Shown in pieces: positions 1 to 6,049 of a stretch of 13,908 bases of DNA (its first letter is position 1; every line of letters begins with the position of its first letter). Origin of the DNA: Candidatus Methanofastidiosum methylothiophilum (GTDB taxonomy: Archaea; Methanobacteriota_B; Thermococci; Methanofastidiosales; Methanofastidiosaceae); contig LNGD01000033.1 of the NCBI GenBank assembly GCA_001587675.1, positions 1-13,908 on the forward strand, in the 5' to 3' direction. Made by a program: the position numbers and the translations under genes. The notes beneath the pieces were generated by a model. The model was not told where the DNA came from. It was given only the letters and a program-made list of their open reading frames with translations, and did not search any database.

Positions 1-1211
1 GTAAGACCAAGTCCAATGTTCTTTGCGGGCAACATTATCTGCACTACTGGGTTTAACATTAATGCAATGCTCATACCCCAGAAGATGCTTGTAGCCCCTC
101 CCCAGTATGTGTATTCCTGCTCTGGTGTTGAGTGCATATATCTCTGTACGACCAATGCCTGTCCTCCAGTCCACTGTGGACCAAGGAATGGTGGGTAGGG
201 TAAGAAGAGACCTTCAGCAAAGTTTCTTAATGCACAGATTATGTGTGATCTTCCAATTGGTACAACTAGTTTTTCATCTGGTCTTGCTTCGTCAGCTTGT
301 TTGATCAATGCCTTTAAGACAATGAAGTCTCCGAATGCAATGATGTAAGCAACAAGTGCTACTGCAAATCCAGACCCAAACATTATGGCTGATGGCATAC
401 CTACTCCAAATACAGATACTTCATTAATCATTCTGTCAAATGGCATGTCAATTATTAGTTTTGAAGTAACTTTTGCCAGATCAAGCTTTATTTCTCCAGT
501 TATAAGACCTAGGATGTATCCAATAGCGAATCCTGGTACTATACCGAATCCACCAATCCATGCTAATATTTTGTTCCTCTTTCTCCAGGCGATTGCTCGT
601 TTAGAGAACAGCAAGAACAGTGACAAAGCTGCAGAAACTAAGAAAGATATAGGTAAGTCTTTAACGAATGGCTGTGCTGGGTTGAAGATTCTTTCTACGG
701 ATGCGATACCAGATCCTAGAAGAATACCTGCTGTGATTGATGTTGGGATTCTCTCGACAAATGTTGAACCTAGTCCTGTAAGACCAAGTATTAAGAAAAT
801 CACGGCCAATATTAACTGAGCTGCAATAAGAGCCTGCGTTCTTTCTATGTAAACTCCTGTTGGGCCAACTATATCCTTTGAGAATGTCTCATAGTAGGCG
901 GTATAGATTGGGATACCAGGAGTAATCCAACCCGCAATTGATGGGTCACCAAAGGATGTGTGCCACAAGTAGAAAAAGTTGTTTAACATTACCATTAGAA
1001 CTGCTACTTCGATTGGGAAGTTCAGTGCAGATTGCATAATACTTGTAATACCTAGTGGTACACATGCCAAAATCATTCCTTGGATAAAGTCCTGGTACTC
1101 GATTGGGTAGTGGTAGAATGGCAGCCTTAGCTTCAAGAAGCTAGGGTTTATTGAAGGCTGCTCTTCGTAGCCAGGCTTTCTCTTTGGACCAAAATATCCT
1201 ATTCCTGACAT
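1..1211 (-). CDS. Polytopic membrane transporter-like protein, copy 1 (3' end outside window)
   Basis: This is a near-perfect copy of the complete gene at 2849-4303. Residues 1-403 are visible; about 81 C-terminal residues lie beyond the left edge. The ATG at 1209-1211 follows a strong GGAGG ribosome binding site at about 1220-1224. Against copy 2 there are six substitutions in 1211 coding bases (348, 812, 837, 1125, 1200, 1206). Five are silent and one is conservative (residue 134 is Ile here, Val in copy 2). The frame is open throughout, so this copy looks functional as far as it can be seen. The predicted product has many hydrophobic helices and an uncharged patch, GDPSIAGWITPGIP (residues 88-101), reminiscent of NCS2/SulP-fold permeases. 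The substrate is unknown. Copy 1 has its own promoter, unlike that of copy 2, so the copies are probably expressed under different conditions. Confidence 0.85.
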   Translation of the reverse strand, partial: MSGIGYFGPKRKPGYEEQPSINPSFLKLRLPFYHYPIEYQDFIQGMILACVPLGITSIMQSALNFPIEVAVLMVMLNNFFYLWHTSFGDPSIAGWITPGIPIYTAYYETFSKDIVGPTGVYIERTQALIAAQLILAVIFLILGLTGLGSTFVERIPTSITAGILLGSGIASVERIFNPAQPFVKDLPISFLVSAALSLFLLFSKRAIAWRKRNKILAWIGGFGIVPGFAIGYILGLITGEIKLDLAKVTSKLIIDMPFDRMINEVSVFGVGMPSAIMFGSGFAVALVAYIIAFGDFIVLKALIKQADEARPDEKLVVPIGRSHIICALRNFAEGLFLPYPPFLGPQWTGGQALVVQRYMHSTPEQEYTYWGGATSIFWGMSIALMLNPVVQIMLPAKNIGLGL

Positions 1212-1232
1212 TTATTTTTCCTCCATTTTTTA
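1..1232. repeat. Direct repeat, left copy of transporter gene duplication
   Basis: Bases 1-1232 match 3093-4323 with six substitutions and one 1-bp indel just after the start codon. The match covers the coding region and the ribosome binding site and stops at the run of six T followed by A (1226-1232). Beyond that the two upstream regions are unrelated. The left end of the repeat is not visible. Confidence 0.95.
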
Positions 1233-1260
1233 GGTTAACCTATTTATTTTAGGTAAACCA
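1231..1260. promoter_or_regulatory. Operator-like palindromes in the copy 1 promoter
   Basis: A perfect 12-bp palindrome, TAGGTTAACCTA (1231-1242), is followed by a related site, TTTTAGGTAAACCA (1247-1260). A third copy, TATTTTAGGTAAA, lies in the opposite orientation at 1438-1450 near the end of the upstream gene. Sites 1 and 2 sit around the expected transcript start and leader of copy 1, which suggests repression by a dimeric regulator. Nothing similar precedes copy 2. The regulator is unknown. Confidence 0.45.
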
Positions 1261-1274
1261 ATTTATCTTAAATA

Positions 1275-1292
1275 AAATTATATATAAGGTTT
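1275..1292 (-). promoter_or_regulatory. Probable TATA box for transporter copy 1
   Basis: Read on the minus strand, CCTTATATATAATTTT is a good archaeal TATA element. It would place the transcript start near 1255, between the operator-like sites, with a leader of about 45 nt before the ATG. The rest of 1293-1489 is very AT-rich and shows no gene. Confidence 0.45.
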
Positions 1293-1489
1293 TCTATAAA
1301 TGTATAATTGAATAGTAAAATAGAATATTTTATATAATATAATTTAAAAGATAATAAATATAACAGAATTTTAAAATATAAAACCATTATTATAAATATA
1401 TTAGAAAAAAACTTAGGATAAAATTAGATTTTTTAGTTTTACCTAAAATATTATAAGTAGAGATATTTACTATAATTAAATATAAAAAA

Positions 1490-2341
1490 CTAAATATTTT
1501 TGTTGAAATAATCCATTAAAATTTTTACTTCATCTTCAGCTATATTCCTAGACAAATATTGTCTTATTGGTTCATATTTTAGTTCTAAGTATTTAATTTC
1601 TTTTCGGATATAAACCTCAATTCTATCTAACATATAGTATGAACCAGCTTCAGTATCCAAGAATTCATCTTCACGATGCCTGAAGGATTTTTTAACGTCC
1701 TTCATGAGTTCAATGTATTTCATTATACTCTCCTTGGATTTCACTCTTTCAAAACCTGCTTTTATGTAATCGTCAAAGATATCGGTTAGAAATTTGTAAT
1801 CAATATAATCACATTGCCCTATGGATTTAAGCCCATCTACAAAGTTAGCTAGTAATACTCTTGCTTTATGCTCGTGCTGGTAAAAATCTGAAAAAGATTT
1901 TTCTAGGGTCTCTGCATCCTTTTTTGATAAAAATAATTTAGCTGTAGGTATATAGTAATCCGCTTTAGATTTAAATCTTTTAACATCGTCAATTTCCTCA
2001 ATATTTCTCATTATGAACTTAATGTTCTCTGATGGTATTGATCTAGTAAATATATTTAATGCTAAACTTACCTTGTAAGCTTTTTCTTTATCTTTTAATA
2101 TATTGCCCTTTTCATCAACTATAACAAGTTTAGATAATTCCTGCTTTGTTAGTTTTTTTAAGTAATATAATGCACTATAGTAAAGGTGGTTACCCAATTT
2201 AACTGGTTTATATACTTCAAAGACTTCCTTTTCTGCTTTAACGCTATTAAAAGAATCTAGTATAGGCCCATCTTCAATTTGGGCAAGCCATGGCGCCAGC
2301 ATAATTTTCTTTTTAGTAAGAATTTTCATCGTTAATCCCAT
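1490..2341 (-). CDS. Hypothetical charged helical protein
   Basis: I do not recognise this family. The product is about 283 residues, rich in Lys, Glu, Asp and Tyr, with no clear membrane segment or signal peptide. It looks largely alpha-helical and cytoplasmic. No catalytic motif stands out. The start is uncertain: an ATG at 2341 lies one base after the stop of the preceding 53-residue gene, an ATG at 2329 (MKILTKKK) has a weak GGGAT upstream, and an in-frame TTG at 2365 would overlap the preceding gene. I prefer 2341 for its tight coupling. It is the last gene of a compact three-gene unit (2736 to 1490) that sits between the two transporter copies. A link to the transporter is only inferred from position. 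Confidence 0.8.
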   Translation of the reverse strand: MGLTMKILTKKKIMLAPWLAQIEDGPILDSFNSVKAEKEVFEVYKPVKLGNHLYYSALYYLKKLTKQELSKLVIVDEKGNILKDKEKAYKVSLALNIFTRSIPSENIKFIMRNIEEIDDVKRFKSKADYYIPTAKLFLSKKDAETLEKSFSDFYQHEHKARVLLANFVDGLKSIGQCDYIDYKFLTDIFDDYIKAGFERVKSKESIMKYIELMKDVKKSFRHREDEFLDTEAGSYYMLDRIEVYIRKEIKYLELKYEPIRQYLSRNIAEDEVKILMDYFNKNI

Positions 2342-2342
2342 C

Positions 2343-2504
2343 TTAGTACTTGTCAGGTCTTGCAACTATAAAATATACTACTGCACATAGGATTATAGAG
2401 ATTATCAAATTTCTTAGAGAAACCTGCCCTTTTACGTATGCATTAAGTATTAATACTCCAATAATTAGCAAGAGCACATATCTAAATATATCAGCGAGTT
2501 CCAT
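2343..2504 (-). CDS. Small two-helix membrane protein (53 aa)
   Basis: This is an open frame from the ATG at 2502-2504 to the TAA at 2343-2345. The product starts MELADIFRYV and has two hydrophobic segments, roughly residues 8-22 and 33-48, split by a short polar loop (NAYVKGQ), and ends in ARPDKY. A GGAG element within the end of the upstream gene lies about 10 bases before the ATG. It is four bases downstream of the 75-residue gene and one base upstream of the next gene's ATG, so translational coupling is likely. The family is unknown. Support comes from tight packing and membrane-protein composition. Confidence 0.65.
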   Translation of the reverse strand: MELADIFRYVLLLIIGVLILNAYVKGQVSLRNLIISIILCAVVYFIVARPDKY

Positions 2505-2508
2505 ACCA

Positions 2509-2736
2509 TCATTTCTCCACTACATACTTTAAATTAATATACTGTGATGCTAAGAAGGATCCAATGAACCATATCCATTGAACAGTCCCTACATAAGATT
2601 TCCCCTTAAGCAAATTACTAATTAAAAGAAGCCCTCCAACTACAATTATAATACTTACTATAAAAAAGGGAACGCTTCTTTTAAGATATACCTTTGATCG
2701 CATTCTTTTTCTTTTAGAAATTTTAACAGTAACCAT
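2509..2736 (-). CDS. Small two-helix membrane protein (75 aa)
   Basis: The ATG at 2734-2736 is preceded by GGGAT. The product has a strongly basic N-terminus (KISKRKRMRSK), a hydrophobic segment at about residues 24-42, a short loop (KGKSYVG) and a second segment at about 50-65, ending NLKYVVEK. By the positive-inside rule the N-terminus should be cytoplasmic. I do not recognise the family. It leads a three-gene unit with the 53-residue membrane protein and the charged 283-residue protein. It lies just downstream of transporter copy 2 but probably has its own promoter in the 112-bp gap. Confidence 0.7.
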   Translation of the reverse strand: MVTVKISKRKRMRSKVYLKRSVPFFIVSIIIVVGGLLLISNLLKGKSYVGTVQWIWFIGSFLASQYINLKYVVEK

Positions 2737-2757
2737 TAATATCCCTTAGCAGTAACA

Positions 2758-2778
2758 CATTTAAAAAGTTTATAAGAG
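2758..2778 (-). promoter_or_regulatory. Probable TATA box for the three-gene unit
   Basis: On the minus strand the gap between copy 2 and the 75-residue gene reads CTCTTATAAACTTTTTAAATG, with two overlapping TATA-like elements 22-40 bases before the ATG at 2736. The transcript start would then lie close to the ribosome binding site. Confidence 0.35.
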
Positions 2779-2848
2779 TTTGCATAAAAAGATACTGTCT
2801 ATAATAAAATTAATCTTAAAAATATAAAAAATAAAAATATTAAATTAT

Positions 2849-4303
2849 TTATTTCTTCTTCTTTGGTGCGCCAGGTTCTCTTTCAATTAATATGTGGAGA
2901 ACTATACCCACGAGTAGACCCATTGCTGGTGCGGAGAAGAATGAACTGTACATTCCAAATATTGGCTTCCAAAGTGCAACGTAGTTAGCCATGATCAAAG
3001 CTCCGGCCATTATACCTGCAATAGCTCTCTGGATATTGTTTTCACACATTTCCATTGCAAGATATGAACATAGGTAACCCTGGATTAAGAGAGTAAGACC
3101 AAGTCCAATGTTCTTTGCGGGCAACATTATCTGCACTACTGGGTTTAACATTAATGCAATGCTCATACCCCAGAAGATGCTTGTAGCCCCTCCCCAGTAT
3201 GTGTATTCCTGCTCTGGTGTTGAGTGCATATATCTCTGTACGACCAATGCCTGTCCTCCAGTCCACTGTGGACCAAGGAATGGTGGGTAGGGTAAGAAGA
3301 GACCTTCAGCAAAGTTTCTTAATGCACAGATTATGTGTGATCTTCCAATTGGTACAACTAGTTTTTCATCTGGTCTTGCTTCGTCAGCTTGTTTGATCAA
3401 TGCCTTTAAGACAATGAAGTCTCCGAATGCAATGATGTATGCAACAAGTGCTACTGCAAATCCAGACCCAAACATTATGGCTGATGGCATACCTACTCCA
3501 AATACAGATACTTCATTAATCATTCTGTCAAATGGCATGTCAATTATTAGTTTTGAAGTAACTTTTGCCAGATCAAGCTTTATTTCTCCAGTTATAAGAC
3601 CTAGGATGTATCCAATAGCGAATCCTGGTACTATACCGAATCCACCAATCCATGCTAATATTTTGTTCCTCTTTCTCCAGGCGATTGCTCGTTTAGAGAA
3701 CAGCAAGAACAGTGACAAAGCTGCAGAAACTAAGAAAGATATAGGTAAGTCTTTAACGAATGGCTGTGCTGGGTTGAAGATTCTTTCTACGGATGCGATA
3801 CCAGATCCTAGAAGAATACCTGCTGTGATTGATGTTGGGATTCTCTCGACAAATGTTGAACCTAGTCCTGTAAGACCAAGTATTAAGAAAATCACGGCCA
3901 ATACTAACTGAGCTGCAATAAGAGCCTGTGTTCTTTCTATGTAAACTCCTGTTGGGCCAACTATATCCTTTGAGAATGTCTCATAGTAGGCGGTATAGAT
4001 TGGGATACCAGGAGTAATCCAACCCGCAATTGATGGGTCACCAAAGGATGTGTGCCACAAGTAGAAAAAGTTGTTTAACATTACCATTAGAACTGCTACT
4101 TCGATTGGGAAGTTCAGTGCAGATTGCATAATACTTGTAATACCTAGTGGTACACATGCCAAAATCATTCCTTGGATAAAGTCCTGGTACTCGATTGGGT
4201 AGTGGTAGAATGGCAGTCTTAGCTTCAAGAAGCTAGGGTTTATTGAAGGCTGCTCTTCGTAGCCAGGCTTTCTCTTTGGACCAAAATATCCAATTCCAGA
4301 CAT
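2849..4303 (-). CDS. Polytopic membrane transporter-like protein, copy 2 (complete)
   Basis: This is a complete gene of 484 residues. The ATG at 4301-4303 follows GGAGGAAAAATA. The product has a hydrophilic N-terminus of about 40 residues, then 12 or more predicted membrane helices, and a basic tail (PKKKK). Features that recall the NCS2/AzgA/SulP-type permease fold are a GDPSIAGWITPGIP segment (88-101), an IIAFGDFIVLKAL segment late in the protein, and a conserved-looking loop with RNFAEGLFLPYPP. These are resemblances by eye; I cannot name the substrate or the exact family. A near-identical copy lies downstream at 1-1211. The absence of stops and the strong silent bias among the differences suggest both copies are under selection or recently converted. 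Confidence 0.8.
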   Translation of the reverse strand: MSGIGYFGPKRKPGYEEQPSINPSFLKLRLPFYHYPIEYQDFIQGMILACVPLGITSIMQSALNFPIEVAVLMVMLNNFFYLWHTSFGDPSIAGWITPGIPIYTAYYETFSKDIVGPTGVYIERTQALIAAQLVLAVIFLILGLTGLGSTFVERIPTSITAGILLGSGIASVERIFNPAQPFVKDLPISFLVSAALSLFLLFSKRAIAWRKRNKILAWIGGFGIVPGFAIGYILGLITGEIKLDLAKVTSKLIIDMPFDRMINEVSVFGVGMPSAIMFGSGFAVALVAYIIAFGDFIVLKALIKQADEARPDEKLVVPIGRSHIICALRNFAEGLFLPYPPFLGPQWTGGQALVVQRYMHSTPEQEYTYWGGATSIFWGMSIALMLNPVVQIMLPAKNIGLGLTLLIQGYLCSYLAMEMCENNIQRAIAGIMAGALIMANYVALWKPIFGMYSSFFSAPAMGLLVGIVLHILIEREPGAPKKKK

Positions 4304-4323
4304 TATTTTTCCTCCATTTTTTA
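3093..4323. repeat. Direct repeat, right copy of transporter gene duplication
   Basis: This segment matches 1-1232 at an offset of 3092 with about 99.5% identity. Recombination between the two direct copies would delete the intervening three-gene cassette and leave one hybrid transporter gene. Confidence 0.95.
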
Positions 4324-4381
4324 TTTGCTTGAATATATACTTTCTAGTAGATATTACTAAAAAATAATATACTCAAACAAA
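4324..4381 (-). promoter_or_regulatory. Long leader hairpin before transporter copy 2
   Basis: Arms at 4324-4337 (TTTGCTTGAATATA) and 4368-4381 (TATACTCAAACAAA) pair over 14 positions in RNA, with two G-U wobbles. Inside is a smaller perfect stem, TAGTA/TACTA (4345-4349, 4355-4359). The structure ends about 8 bases before the ribosome binding site, so it could be a leader control element if transcription starts far enough upstream, or a DNA operator. Confidence 0.35.
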
Positions 4382-4395
4382 CATATTTTAAGTCA

Positions 4396-4413
4396 ATCAT
4401 ATATAAACTTTTC
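4396..4413 (-). promoter_or_regulatory. Probable BRE/TATA for transporter copy 2
   Basis: The minus strand reads AAAAGTTTATATATGATT, a good archaeal BRE plus TATA. It predicts a start near 4376 and a leader of about 70 nt. A second TATA-like stretch at about 4364-4373 would give a shorter leader. Confidence 0.4.
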
Positions 4414-4489
4414 GGTGTTTACAGATAAAATTGACGTATTATTACGTCAATAGAATAGACGATTAACGTATATTCTTATAAAAAATTGG

Positions 4490-4600
4490 AATACTCGGGG
4501 GGATTTCTCCCCCTTCATCGTAATTGGAGTTTTATATGCAGGGAATCTGCTCCAAGATCCCTACTATAGGATAGGGTTTTGTCAATGTTGATTGACAATA
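4490..4600. ncRNA. Candidate structured RNA of unknown strand
   Basis: This is an island of higher GC in AT-rich sequence. A hairpin with arms GGGGGA/TCCCCC and loop TTTC (4498-4513) is followed by TTGGA...TCCAA enclosing GCAG...CTGC (4524-4554), an alternative stem GGGAATCT/AGATCCC, and CCTA/TAGG repeats ending near TTTT (4580). On the minus strand a TATA-like CCTTATATATTAATG at about 4615-4629 could start transcription near 4598. No known RNA family was recognised, and the stems could instead be DNA sites. Confidence 0.25.
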
Positions 4601-4900
4601 GAAACTATATTGACATTAATATATAAGGTTATTGGTTAGCAATAAATAATACAATATTGATAATCAATAGTGAATATAAGAGAATATTTTAAACTCGATT
4701 TAGATTTTAACTATTAAAAATAAATCAAAATAATGTTAAAATAGCTAAACAAATCATATATTATTATAACTAATTTATCAAGAATAAAAAGAAATTCTTT
4801 CAAAGATAACGATTTTTTTTATATTTTAAAACTAAATACTTTTTCCCCCTTTCTTAAAACATATAGTATAATAATTAGTCTTTTTGTATAGGGTGAAAAT

Positions 4901-5041
4901 ATGGATACAAAGGTTATAGAAATGGTAAAAAGACATGAAGGCTTTCTTGATGCAAACGAAATTTCGGTATTAACAAAGATAAACTATAGAAAAGTAAAAA
5001 AAGACATAGAAATACTAAAAGAAGGCATAAAAAGGGCATAG
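4901..5041 (+). CDS. Small helix-turn-helix-like protein (46 aa)
   Basis: The ATG at 4901 follows GGGTGA (4891-4896), a good archaeal ribosome binding site. The frame runs to the TAG at 5039-5041. The product begins MDTKVIEMVKRHEGFLDANE and ends EILKEGIKRA. Residues 18-45 fit a helix-turn-helix pattern: a helix (ANEISVLTKI), a turn, then a basic recognition-like helix (YRKVKKDIEILKEG), as in winged-helix regulators, but there is no wing. It may be a minimal DNA-binding protein or the remnant of a longer one. A TATA-like stretch precedes it by about 35-45 bases. No partner gene is evident. Confidence 0.55.
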   Translation: MDTKVIEMVKRHEGFLDANEISVLTKINYRKVKKDIEILKEGIKRA

Positions 5042-5137
5042 ATCAGCTATAATATTTTGATTATTTGTTGCCGTATATCGTGATGGCCCCTTAATGTATT
5101 TTTAAATAATCTTATTTAATAAGTAATGCGGTGCGGA

Positions 5138-5212
5138 ATGAACAAACTAGAAATAGGTGCTGGTTTAGGGTTTGCCTTAGGATTATTTCTTGGAATTATT
5201 ATTGAATTTTAG
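5138..5212 (+). CDS. Glycine-zipper single-helix membrane peptide (24 aa)
   Basis: The frame from the ATG at 5138 to the TAG at 5210-5212 encodes a single hydrophobic helix with spaced glycines (IGAGLGFALGLFLGIII). GGTGCGG lies just upstream, and a TATA-like TTTTTAAATAAT at about 5099-5110 lies 27-35 bases before the start. The next small gene encodes a related peptide, which supports both being real. The function is unknown. Confidence 0.4.
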   Translation: MNKLEIGAGLGFALGLFLGIIIEF

Positions 5213-5226
5213 TAAAAGATATCGCC

Positions 5227-5304
5227 ATGGATTTATCTGTTGACATCGGAGGAGGAATTGCTATTGGGGTAGTTATGGGGAGCATTCTTCTACGGAAAAA
5301 TTAA
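5227..5304 (+). CDS. Glycine-zipper membrane peptide, relative of the preceding gene (25 aa)
   Basis: The frame from the ATG at 5227 to the TAA at 5302-5304 encodes MDLSVDIGGGIAIG and ends LLRKN. The core IGGGIAIGVVMGSIL aligns with IGAGLGFALGLFLGIII of the 24-residue gene 14 bases upstream: small residues at every third or fourth position, in one helix. The ribosome binding site is weak. The two could form paired helices in the membrane. Confidence 0.35.
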   Translation: MDLSVDIGGGIAIGVVMGSILLRKN

Positions 5305-5317
5305 TACAGGATTTAAT

Positions 5318-5487
5318 ATGAAAAAGCATATCATTTATCTTATGTTAATAATAGGATTCATATTGATATTAATAAATGCTATTGACTATCTTTTCAATAT
5401 GGATATTTTTCGCCAGGGATTTTTATTATAAGAATAGTATTTGTGGCGATTAGTTTAATGAACGCCAGAAAAGTTATTGGCAGGTAG
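5318..5487 (+). pseudogene. Two-helix membrane protein gene with a frameshift
   Basis: The ATG at 5318 opens a frame coding for MKKHIIYLMLIIGFILIL, a first membrane helix, then NAIDYLFNMDIFRQ, but it stops at 5429-5431 (37 residues). If one base is added at the GGG/TTTTT run near 5416-5425, the frame continues as IFIIRIVFVAISLMNARK, a second membrane helix, to a TAG at 5485-5487, giving about 56 residues in all. Loss of one base, or a sequencing error in the homopolymer, explains this best. The last codons of the restored frame lie inside the tRNA-derived repeat at 5463-5496. Either the 37-residue product or the restored one could exist. Confidence 0.45.
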
Positions 5488-5496
5488 TAAGGGATT
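5463..5496. repeat. tRNA-Lys 3'-end direct repeat, distal copy (attL-like)
   Basis: The 34 bases match 6354-6387 at 32 positions (offset 891; mismatches at 5482 and 5485). They hold the last part of tRNA-Lys (read on the minus strand, end of the T stem, acceptor strand, G and CCA) plus about 15 bases of downstream flank. No complete tRNA is present here, as expected for the far attachment site of an element integrated at a tRNA 3' end. Confidence 0.7.
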
Positions 5497-5505
5497 TTAT
5501 ATATA
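5493..5505 (+). promoter_or_regulatory. Probable TATA box for the antitoxin-like gene
   Basis: ATTTTATATATAC lies directly at the inner edge of the left repeat. It predicts a transcript start near 5525, just before the GGTGAGG ribosome binding site at 5529-5535. Confidence 0.4.
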
Positions 5506-5538
5506 CAAATACATTATATTGTTGGCTAGGTGAGGGTC

Positions 5539-5709
5539 TTGCAAGTTGAGGAAATTTTTGATAAAAAGCTGCACAAGCTAGAAGTGCGGATAAATAAGCT
5601 AGAGGATATAATGATCGATGCGTTAAGATCAAACAATATCTTTGCCATGGATCCTGAATTAAAAGAAATATGGGACAATGAAGAAGATGACCTCTGGGAC
5701 AATCTTTAG
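5539..5709 (+). CDS. Small acidic antitoxin-like protein (56 aa)
   Basis: The frame is open from a TTG at 5539, five bases after GGTGAGG, to the TAG at 5707-5709. A GTG at 5530 is an alternative start. The N-terminal half (EEIFDKKLHKLEVRINKLED) is a probable short coiled coil. The C-terminus is acidic with a paired-tryptophan motif, EIWDNEEDDLWDNL. Tails of the type WDNEEDxxYDxL are common in small antitoxins that precede MazF/PemK or PIN toxins, so I infer an antitoxin, from pattern memory only. No intact toxin follows. The next open frame is hicB, 124 bases on. See the findings for a possible toxin remnant that overlaps its end. Confidence 0.5.
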   Translation: MQVEEIFDKKLHKLEVRINKLEDIMIDALRSNNIFAMDPELKEIWDNEEDDLWDNL

Positions 5710-5833
5710 GCAAAGAGAAAAAGTAATATGGTCTAATTATAATTCTAGTATATGGTAAAGTATTTTAACAGAAAGACATTTTAACTTTAGATTATCAATT
5801 TAATAAGTAGAGTAGACGACCAGAGTTGAAAAA

Positions 5834-6049
5834 ATGGAACAGATAAAAATAATTGTTGAAAGGCATATTGACGGATATGTAGCTTATCCTATTGGCCTAA
5901 AGGGTGCAATAGTCGGAGAAGGAAATACTTACGAAGAAGCTTTAGCGAACGTTAAATCTGCAATTCAGTTCCACATCGAAACATTTGGGAAGGATGCTTT
6001 TGTTGAGGAAGATATTATAGAAACTTTTATTGCAGAAGTGGTAGTTTAG
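5834..6049 (+). CDS. hicB: HicB-family antitoxin
   Basis: This 71-residue protein fits the HicB partial-RNase-H-fold antitoxin domain: a strand start (IKIIVERHIDGYVAYP), then GAIVGEGNTYEEALANVKSAI, a typical helix after a G-T-Y-E-E-A-L motif, and an acidic C-terminal part. It lacks an added DNA-binding domain, so it is a minimal HicB. Its role is to bind and neutralise the HicA mRNA interferase encoded directly downstream, with stop and start adjacent. The ATG at 5834 follows a weak GAGTTGA. A TATA-like stretch at about 5797-5806 suggests a short leader. The order is antitoxin first, reversed from the classic E. coli hicAB but common elsewhere. Confidence 0.85.
   Translation: MEQIKIIVERHIDGYVAYPIGLKGAIVGEGNTYEEALANVKSAIQFHIETFGKDAFVEEDIIETFIAEVVV

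Larger units (their letters stand above)
4304..4900. other. Gene-poor interval rich in inverted repeats
   Basis: I see no convincing protein gene here. In order it holds the copy 2 promoter and leader hairpin (4324-4413), the palindrome TTGACGTATTATTACGTCAA (4431-4450), a GC-rich hairpin (4498-4513), nested stems from 4524 to about 4575, TTGTCAATGTTGATTGACAA (4579-4598), TTATTG/CAATAA (4629-4645) and ATTGATAATCAAT (4656-4668). From 4690 to 4850 it is plain AT-rich sequence. At the end, an AT-rich TATA-like stretch near 4857-4872 may serve the small gene at 4901. Confidence 0.6.

Noticed and set aside
3108..3911. Plus-strand open frames inside transporter copy 2, repeated in copy 1 (16-819)
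   Set aside because: They lie antisense to the transporter genes. Their presence in both copies only reflects the duplication, and their composition does not look like real protein.
1..4323. Composite transposon interpretation of the large direct repeats
   Set aside because: The repeated sequence is a membrane protein gene with no transposase, no terminal inverted repeats and no target-site duplication visible.
4431..4668. CRISPR-like array
   Set aside because: The inverted repeats differ from each other and show no regular repeat-spacer spacing.
5474..5713. Minus-strand 79-residue frame
   Set aside because: It is antisense to the better-supported antitoxin-like gene, which has a TATA box and a ribosome binding site.
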